This document shows, piece after piece, positions 1 to 5,703 of a stretch of DNA of 11,736 nt. The notes beneath the pieces were generated by a model. That model made no database searches, was not told the origin of the DNA, and saw only the letters and a program-made list of their open reading frames with translations. Each line of letters starts with the position of its first letter. Positions within the stretch are counted from its first letter, which is position 1. The stretch comes from Acanthamoeba lenticulata (Eukaryota > Discosea > Longamoebia > Acanthamoebidae): assembly GCA_002179805.1 (NCBI GenBank), contig NAVB01001597.1, positions 1-11,736 of the forward strand. Reading direction: 5' to 3'. Made by a program: the position numbers and the translations under genes.

Positions 1-84
1 AAAAAAAAAAACGCAAAGAGTTTTTATGGAGCCACCTAGCAATGGGATTTATTGCTTAGTGCCTGAGGAGATGCAACGAGAACG

Positions 85-174
85 CGTAAAACTCGTAATA
101 TGAGTTAAACGAGTTTTACGAGTTTTATGAGTTGTGGTGCGTTTGTTTTCTGGTGGCAACTCGTACTACGAGTT
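85..174. repeat. Two small palindromes built on ACGAGTTTT
   Basis: Positions 85-96 (CGTAAAACTCGT) and 109-120 (ACGAGTTTTACG) are perfect 12-nt inverted arms around a 12-nt loop. Positions 158-165 (AACTCGTA) and 167-174 (TACGAGTT) are 8-nt arms around one base. Further copies of the ACGAGTTTT word, some altered, continue to about 241. No gene is visible in 1-251. The pattern suggests the end of a repeat or foldback-type element, but no transposase links it to a family. Confidence 0.6.
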
Positions 175-251
175 TTTCACTGGTTAAACGACTTGTAGTA
201 TGAGTTTTCAAAACAGAGTGAGCCACTCATTAAACGAGTTTTCGAATTAAA

Positions 252-346
252 ATTGCAATAATCTCAATAATTGCGATAATCGCAATAAACGCAAGCCAAA
301 CGCAAGTTGAACGCAATAAACGCAAGTTGAACGCAATGAACGCAGT
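252..346. repeat. Left module array (9- and 11-bp units ending in CGCAA)
   Basis: The stretch reads as consecutive short units: TAATCTCAA, TAATTGCGA, TAATCGCAA, TAAACGCAA, GCCAAACGCAA, GTTGAACGCAA, TAAACGCAA, GTTGAACGCAA and TGAACGCA. Unit lengths alternate between 9 and 11. The same vocabulary occurs as the reverse complement at 2881-3048, so the two arrays form a large imperfect inverted repeat around the transposons. A short continuation in this polarity sits at 2787-2817. Positions 347-411, between the array and the transposon tip, hold nothing I recognise. Confidence 0.8.
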
Positions 347-389
347 ACACACAATTTTTCTGCGAAAACCCATGTCCTAACACGTTATT

Positions 390-1349
390 TCAACTGCGAT
401 GGTTGTGTTTACAGCTAGGTTTATTCAAGTCGTGCCATTTTTGAAGGAAAAATTCGGCTGCCCCTGCCCCCTTGGTTTGCCCCTGTTTCTGAGTTTTCAT
501 GAGCTGAACTTGTACAACTTGTTTGTCTTCTTCGCCACCACTAGAGCTGTCAGCTTCACTCACGCCATCCTCATCAGTCAGCACAACATCACCACTTGGT
601 GGAAGTGGTGGGGAGAGGGTGAAAGAAGATAGGCCCATGTCTTTCAGAACATCTTCCACTGCAGTTCATCTTGGGCCAGGTGTTTACTCAAGAGGCGAAT
701 CTCTTCTTCTTGCTTCTGAATAGGCCGTTCTGCTTGTATCACTTCATTCAACATCTTTCCCACATGTCATTAGTAAATTAACCAAACAATAAAAACGAAC
801 CTTTTTTTGAACTTCCAATTGTGTTTGGAAGCTAACCAGCTGGATAAGCTTGATGTCCTGCTCTTCCAATATCATTTCCATGGCTTGCTCATGAGATACA
901 ACTGGTAAATTAGTATCTGCTGTGTATTGGTCTGTGCAATTGTTAATACTGATGTTTGATCTTGTGGCCATGGTCCCAATAGCTTGTGCATCATGGTGAT
1001 GCTTCCAGCCAACTGGGCTCCTGGTGGAGCTTCTTTCCTTGGGCGTCCACGACCTTGAACAACTCCGTAAACAAATAAAAAAATTTAGATATAAATGAAA
1101 AAGGAAGGATTGGGGGAAGTACTTGGTTGCTTCAGCCAAAGCAGTGTCTTTGAGCTTGTTCCTTGTCTGGCCCAGTGTTGTGTTGAGTTTGGGGGTGGCC
1201 TGGAATCTGGCAGTGTCCAACAAGCTCAACTTGGCAGCAGAACGTTCTTGGCGAACTTGAGTTTGGGTTTCTTCATTCTTCTTTTTCTCTGCCCATTGTT
1301 GTTGCTGCAGGAGGCGGTGAGCTGTCCAACCAACACCGCCACTTTCCAC
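390..1349 (-). pseudogene. Decayed second ORF of the transposon (coiled-coil, acidic tail)
   Basis: I do not recognise a family. Reading on the minus strand, the frame gives a Gln/Lys/Glu-rich helical stretch (1349-1123), a Lys/Arg/Ser-rich part and an acidic helix with EQAMEMILEEQDIKL (about 900-830). After a possible 46-nt intron (755-800) comes another helical piece ending near 660. It then stops at 644-646, while the following acidic, Ser-rich segment (DMGLSS to EADSSSGGEEDK) continues one frame over down to 390. The related fragment at 3083-3133 has one extra base at this junction, and that base makes the two frames continuous, so a 1-nt deletion is the simple explanation. A second break is possible: an AT-hook-like GRGRPRK is encoded at 1054-1034 in a different frame. 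A 69-nt in-frame intron (1054-1122) is also possible. No ATG starts the frame at 1349 (the codon is GTG), so the true start is unknown. The reading frame runs past the transposon tip at 412, another sign of decay. Confidence 0.45.
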
Positions 1350-2406
1350 CCTGGCCCTTGGGGAGGATTTCGGTACCTATTTTTGTCTTGTTTGTTGTCA
1401 ATAAATCGAAATCGATTTGTTAATATAATCTCAATCTTTTTTGTTCCTAGTTATTTGAAATTTGGTTCTGAATTGGGCGACCAATGTGTTCAAGAATTGT
1501 TATGGTTGAGTATTACCAATAATCCTTCATTTAATATTGCTCAACATGTTAATGAGCTTAATAATCAAGGCCTTGATGTGAACCGCAGCTTTGTTGGGCG
1601 CATTTTTCGCTCCTGGTTATGGAGTTGGAAACAGCCTGCTCATATCCAATCTCTCAAGTTTACTGACGAAAATATGACTTATTATTTTACTTGGATTTAT
1701 GCCATTACAGGTGTGCCATGGATCAAGTTGAAGTTCTTGGATGAAGCTCATTTTTCTCAACGCCATTTGCGCCGAAATCAAGCTGTGGGACCCATTGGCC
1801 AACGTGTGAGCCTTGTCAATCATGGTGCCATCGACCACACTTTTTCCATGACTTTGTTATTGGATTTGGCTACCCCTGACAATCCTTTTTATATAACATT
1901 TCGCGAGGAGAGCAACACTGAGTGGGATTATCTCCAGTTTATTGTTGATGCTGTCACTGCAGGGCGCCTTGTTGCTGGCGACCTATTGATTGTGGACAAT
2001 GCCTCTATTCATGCCGGCCAAGCCATGTGGCCACACCTTATGGCGCTGCTTACAGCTCATGGCATCAAGTACACCTTCCTTCCCAAGTACAGCCCTGAAC
2101 TGAACCCTTGTGAGTTGGTGTTTGGCTTTGTCAAGAATAGGATGCGCCGGTCGGGGTTTGTTGGGAATGGTTTTGCAGTGTCTGAAATGGTGCTCGACTC
2201 CCTGGCAGTTTTGCCTTACCGCTCCGTGTTGAACATGTATGAAGAGTGCACCACGATTGCGGAACGCTTGACATTGGAATAAACTTCTCTTTGACACGAT
2301 TTCTGCGTTTCTGCTCCGGCGCGGCAAAACGCGGAAACGGGGGCAAACCAAGGGGGGAGGGAGCAACCGAAATTATTGTTCAAAGGACATGGTTCGGAAA
2401 ACGCAA
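412..2406 (+). mobile_element. Tc1/mariner-like DNA transposon, about 2 kb
   Basis: The left tip begins CAGCTAGG directly after a TA dinucleotide (410-411), as expected for this superfamily's TA target site. A long subterminal inverted repeat is visible: 442-491 matches the reverse complement of about 2332-2382 at roughly 80 percent by eye, sharing the core CTTGGTTTGCCCC. The outermost part of the right end (2383-2406) has diverged and lacks a CAGC tip. A second element begins immediately afterwards with TACAGCTAG (2407 onward), so the right tip was lost or overwritten. The element carries a transposase on the plus strand and a decayed frame on the minus strand. Its base composition is more AT-rich than the genes to the right. 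An alternative right end is the TIR at 2784. Confidence 0.7.
1451..2282 (+). CDS. Tc1/mariner (DDE_3) transposase, 5' part unresolved
   Basis: This is the cut-and-paste transposase of the surrounding element. The visible part starts with a helix-turn-helix-like region (ELLWLSITNNPSFNIAQHV to VGRIFRSWLW). The catalytic core follows: FLDEAHF gives the first Asp (codon 1740-1742), LLIVDNASIH the second Asp (1995-1997) and SPELNPCEL the Glu (2112-2114). By codon count 38 residues separate the second Asp from the Glu, a DD38E spacing. A good intron precedes it: donor CG/GTACCTATT at 1372/1373 and acceptor TTTTTTGTTCCTAG ending 1450. It joins the frame in phase to WGGFR upstream. That 78-nt intron is a multiple of three without stops, so retention also keeps the frame open. 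An in-frame ATG exists at 1095, but 1095-1349 is antisense to a more protein-like minus frame, so the N-terminus is uncertain. The triad is intact and no break is seen in this exon. An AATAAA (2278-2283) overlaps the stop codon. Confidence 0.8.
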
Positions 2407-2408
2407 TA

Positions 2409-2784
2409 CAGCTAGCATTATTCAAGTCGTCCCATTTTTTACAAATCGTTCCGGCCTTTTGGACCTACCCCAAAACTCGAAGATTCACGCGTACCACCAT
2501 GACCGGCATCCAAAGCTGAACATCTTTTGTCCGGGCATCACTTGTCTTTGGCATCGTACAGACGAGTTTTCCTTACAACAATGTCAAGAATGCACGCATT
2601 CCGATCATTGTTTAGCAGAAAACTCGCTTCGGCGTTGTCAGAAAGAGGTCATGCTCGATCAAAAGCTATCTAAAATAACAAGGGGATCATGATGGTATGT
2701 GTCTTGTTCGCCATTCTTATGTTTTGGAAGGGGGAGGGGGCGGCTGACACGATTTGTAAAAAATGGGACGACTTGAATAAGCTG
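2409..2784. mobile_element. MITE-like non-autonomous element, 376 bp
   Basis: It is bounded by TA on both sides (2407-2408 and 2785-2786) and by CAGCT tips facing inward. A 32-bp perfect inverted repeat lies at 2418-2449 and 2749-2780, containing CAAGTCGTCCCATTTTTTAC. The left tip carries five extra bases (AGCAT after CAGCT) that the right tip lacks; the left tip of the larger transposon has a comparable extra AGGTT. The interior has no credible gene. The shared TIR (TTATTCAAGTCG..CCATTTTT) implies that the same transposase family could mobilise both elements. Confidence 0.75.
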
Positions 2785-2834
2785 TAATTGCAATAATCGC
2801 AATAATCGCAATAATCACGTCTGGCCCTGTGTTG

Positions 2835-2846
2835 TAAACGCGTTTA
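2835..2846. repeat. 12-bp palindrome where module polarity flips
   Basis: TAAACGCGTTTA is a perfect palindrome formed by a left-polarity module end (TAAACGC) meeting a right-polarity module start (GCGTTTA). Left of it, units read TAATCGCAA (2787-2817); right of it they read TTGCGATTA. It is the inferred hinge of the inverted module array. Confidence 0.55.
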
Positions 2847-2880
2847 TCTCGCAAGAAGATTGCAATTTTTCGCAAGACAA

Positions 2881-3048
2881 TTGCGATTATTGCGTTTATC
2901 GCGTTTTTTTTGGCAGAAAAATTGCGTTTATTGCGTTCAACTTGCGTTCACCTTGCGTTTGGCTTGCGTTGGTTGCGATTATTGCGATTATTGCGTTCCA
3001 CTTGCGTTTGGCTTGAGTTGGTTGCGATTATTGCGATTATTGCAAGTC
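2881..3048. repeat. Right module array with a 49-bp higher-order repeat
   Basis: From 2922 the sequence divides without gaps into units starting TTGCG: TTGCGTTTA, TTGCGTTCAAC, TTGCGTTCACC, TTGCGTTTGGC, TTGCGTTGG and TTGCGATTA twice. Then come TTGCGTTCCAC, TTGCGTTTGGC, TTGAGTTGG, TTGCGATTA twice and TTGCAAGTC. Five units (11+11+9+9+9) make a 49-bp higher-order repeat present twice, at 2942-2990 and 2991-3039, differing at only a few bases. Units TTGCGATTA and TTGCGTTTA also occur at 2881-2898. It is the reverse complement of the vocabulary at 252-346. Frames that run through it are repeat artefacts. Confidence 0.85.
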
Positions 3049-3057
3049 GGACCCATG

Positions 3058-3135
3058 TCCAAAAATGGGACTACTTGAATAAGCCCAAGTCTTCCAGAAC
3101 ATCTTCCACTGCTAGTTCATCTTGGGGCAGCTGGT
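3058..3135. mobile_element. Fragment of a second transposon copy
   Basis: Positions 3058-3085 carry a right-end-oriented terminal repeat (ATGGGACTACTTGAATAAGC) related to those at 412 and 2784. It is followed directly by about 50 bp (3083-3133) nearly identical to the interior of the larger transposon at 630-680. In the intact element about 200 bp separate the TIR from this interior stretch, and the TIR points the other way, so this is a rearranged scrap. No TA dinucleotide flanks it. Confidence 0.6.
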
Positions 3136-3410
3136 TGCGCCGTTTGGGCGCCACTAGTCCCTGGCATAGTACAGACGAGTTTTCCCGTCAATGGCCAGGG
3201 CGTGCTTTCGATTTGCAATTTAACTGTTTGTTCTTTCAGTCTCAAGCCATTTGCGCTATGGGCGACTTTTTGGTTCAGCCCAACGCTCCACAGAGATGAG
3301 TGGTGCCCGGACAAAAGATGTTTTAATCTTAAAAATCTCCAAATCTGTTGGCCGTTTTGACCAACAGCCCGGACAAAAGATTTGTTATTTTTAAATTTTT
3401 AATGTTACCT
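3136..3410. repeat. Non-coding stretch with dispersed short repeats
   Basis: No gene is seen. The word GCCCGGACAAAAGAT occurs at 3305-3319 and 3367-3381, and its reverse complement lies inside the MITE at 2522-2536. A 23-nt block at 3163-3185 matches 2550-2572 with a single mismatch; both contain GTACAGACGAGTTTTCC. The region therefore contains material related to the MITE interior. An ATTAAA-type poly(A) signal for the minus-strand gene could lie at 3398-3403, which is close to the stop. Confidence 0.5.
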
Positions 3411-5391
3411 TCAAGGCTGTTGTGGGTTTTGCACAAGCGCAGAGCTGGGTAGCGATCCAGGAAGGAAGTACTGCGGTAAAGGGAATGCAGGCCTTGCTTG
3501 AGCGTCAGATGAGAAGCCACTTGAGCTTGGAAAGGGCATGCCAGTTGGTGAAAAGCTCAGAGGAAGCGGAACAGAAGGGGATGGTTTGGTGTTGCGTCCA
3601 CTTGGAAGGTAGTTCTTCAAGCTCCTTGTCTTTGGTCGTGAGGGGGTGGTGACGCGTGGCACATCAACTTCAGCTGAGGGAGATAAGTTCCCGTTTTAAA
3701 AAAAAAATAAAAAAAATTATGCTTTGCTTGTGGAACACGCAGAAACGCACACGCACCAGCAGGGGACACAGTACGTTGCGCACTCTCGGATACATGGCTG
3801 GCCTCCTCAGCGATCGTTGCAGGCATCTCGGTGGGCGTGGTGGACTGTGAATCATTTGTTTGCTAAGAGATCATAATAACATCTCAGGTAGTAGTGGTGT
3901 TTCGTACACTAATGACAGCAGCAAGTTCATCACCCCGGTCATGGTCGGGGGTGGAAACGCTGTCGTCCGGGGCAAAACCAGGCGGTGGATTAACTGACAG
4001 GCCCGAAAGAGCAAGTGTCGACTGCACAGTGGTGATAAATTGACTGACTGGGCGGATTAACAAAGGGGAGGCACTTACGGGTTGTTCGGTGGCAGGAGCA
4101 AACCCTGGCGGAGGAACTAAGGCTCGCTTGCTGCTCTCTTTCTTTTTCAGAGCTCGATTTGTGCTCAACTTGTCCTCCACTGCCGCATCGACATTGCCGC
4201 GCAAATCCCGCGCCAAGGATTTGCTGCTGGTAACATTATGCTTGTTCGACTGCTTTTCCTTTCCATTCGTCCTGCCGGGAGATCTTTCCGCTGCTGTGTT
4301 GAGCGTCGGACCTCGGCGCCAGGTCTTGCTGCTGTCGTCGTCAGCGCGCTCCTCCCTAAATGAAACCGAAAAGTATGAGCAACCCCTCAGTCCTCCCATG
4401 TAAAGGCGGAAGAGAGAAGGGGAGGAAAAGATCAAGTGAAGGAGAGCCGCAAACGTACCGCCGAAGGGCAGGGGCCGCGTCATGTGGCCGACGCCTCCAC
4501 GAGTCTGAGTCCGCCACAGCCTGCGAGCTTTTGCCTGTGGCTGACTCTCGGGAACTACGCGCGTGCATATCCAACTCCTCTGTGAATTGAATTGATTCAA
4601 TGGTGACGTCCATGGGTGCGTTTGTGGCAGGAGTGGTGTTGATTAAGAAGAGGGAAGAAAGAAGGAACAAAAAAAAGGAGGAATGGGAGGAGAAGGATCA
4701 CAAAAAGCGAACGCAAGCACTTGCAATAGAACGACTTGGTTGGTGGAGGAGGGGGAGTAGGCATACCTTCATCTGGCGGAGACTCGTGGAACCAGCTGCT
4801 GAAGCGAGACTGAGTACGAGTAGGCGTCTTGCTGTCCGAGCTGGTGGAGCCCGGGCTGGTCCGCCCGATACCACTTCCTCTGGCGGCAACACCGCCAGTG
4901 CCACTCACGCCGCCACTACCACCAGCAGCAGCAGAGGTGGAGGCAGGGGTGTGCAGTGTATCACCGTCACGGGCGGCACGAGTAGCTTCAGACTTCGGTC
5001 GGGAGGTCAGACCGACAACTTCCCCACTTGCAAAAAAGTCATCAATAAAGGAAGATTCATCACGCGAAGGACGTGAGCTCGTTTGCTCCTCGCCGTCGGC
5101 AACATTGTCAACCTCCAGGTCGTCTCCGCCACTATCGGTGGGCACGATGGACCACAGCTCAGGAGTCTGCGAGGAGCTGGCGGTCACGTCCAGCCCTGGC
5201 GGCGGCTGTACTTTTCTGCTACCAGAGGAAGAAGAGTCTGGGCGTCGAGCGCGGGAGGAGTTGCGAGAAGGAGAGCTACGCGAAGCGGGTGAGCGCGAAG
5301 GAGGCTTCGTCAACGACGCACGTTGTGAGATCGGCGAAGCCCTGCTGGAGGGACGAACGAATGTTTCATCTGAAGCCCATCCAATCATCAC
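3411..5391 (-). CDS. Ser/Pro-rich PPPG-motif protein, 4E-T-like candidate
   Basis: Five exons join in phase: 5391-4767, 4579-4459, 4355-3908, 3844-3757 and 3673-3411, with introns of 187, 103, 63 and 83 nt, giving 514 residues. The protein is almost wholly low-complexity and predicted disordered. Visible motifs are PPPGL (63-67), SRFSSWF (195-201) and PPPGF (330-334 and 372-376), then a basic KKKESSKR run before the second PPPG motif and a Pro/Ser-rich C-terminus. PPG followed by a hydrophobic residue is the known ligand of GYF domains (GIGYF family). An S-R-F-S-x-W-F patch recalls eIF4E-transporter (4E-T) family proteins. From these I infer a cytoplasmic mRNA repression or decay adaptor. I see no YxxxxL-hydrophobic eIF4E-binding motif. 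The start at 5391 (MMIGW) is the first ATG of the open frame; a TATA-like run lies about 65-72 bp upstream. The exon structure is well supported by phase; the function is tentative. Confidence 0.65.
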
Positions 5392-5455
5392 ACGGGTGAG
5401 TCAAGAATTGAAATGGTCACTTTTTATGTTTCCCCTCCGTCCCCAAGCCGAGACA

Positions 5456-5463
5456 TATATATA
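5456..5463 (-). promoter_or_regulatory. TATA-like element
   Basis: TATATATA lies about 65-72 bp upstream of the minus-strand start at 5391 and about 240 bp from the POLA2 start, so it suits the minus-strand gene best. It is the only such run in the 312-bp divergent intergenic region. Confidence 0.4.
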
Positions 5464-5631
5464 CCACGCCTAGACAGTGGCTTATCAGGATCCTCGCTCC
5501 GTGAGAGGGGGGTACTTTGGGACATCTAGCCGTTGTGGATGGATAGCTGCTGATGCGCTGGAAAACTGCGGAAAAAACTTTGCACATACACATGGCATAA
5601 AACGTCACCTGTCGCCAGTCGACAAGAGGAT

Positions 5632-5670
5632 TTTGGCGCGCTGCGGCAGGCCGGTTTTTGGCGCCAAAAA
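5632..5670 (+). promoter_or_regulatory. E2F-type sites upstream of POLA2
   Basis: TTTTTGGCGCCAAAAA (5655-5670) is a perfect 16-bp palindrome containing the E2F/DP consensus TTTSGCGC on both strands. A second single-sided match, TTTTGGCGCG, is at 5631-5640. The palindrome ends 33 bp before the start codon of a replication gene, the class E2F controls in animals and plants. An ACGCGT (5695-5700), the word of the yeast MCB box, sits just before the ATG. Binding is inferred from sequence only. Confidence 0.6.
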
Positions 5671-5703
5671 GGAAGAACGCACATTTCCTTCCACACGCGT
5701 ACC

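Noticed and set aside
252..346. Telomeric repeat
   Set aside because: Units vary in length and sequence and appear in both polarities inside the window, with genes on one side; no uniform telomere unit is seen.
1095..1372. N-terminal 93 residues of the plus-strand frame that leads into the transposase
   Set aside because: Hydrophobic and Cys-rich with no HTH resemblance, and antisense to a more protein-like minus frame. Kept out of the transposase call.
1373..1450. The transposase intron as an intron on the minus strand as well
   Set aside because: The minus strand does end in a plausible AATAG acceptor, but the upstream minus sequence is antisense to conserved transposase codons and shows no matching exon.
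2246..2692. 148-codon plus-strand frame
   Set aside because: It spans the transposase 3' end and the MITE, with no recognisable protein features.
252..3048. Regular short repeats that could suggest a CRISPR array
   Set aside because: Units are 9-11 bp, contiguous and without spacers, and the genes around them are intron-containing eukaryotic genes.
2860..3299. Open frames with LRLLRLS and YCDYC repeats
   Set aside because: They are translations of the 9/11-bp module array and the TIR fragment.
3422..3652. 76-codon plus-strand frame with EEAEQKG
   Set aside because: Antisense to the last exon of the minus-strand gene, whose splice phase and stop fit.
4600..5473. Long plus-strand frames opposite the 4E-T-like gene
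   Set aside because: The minus strand gives a phase-consistent five-exon gene; the plus frames are antisense shadows of Ser/Arg/Pro-rich codons.
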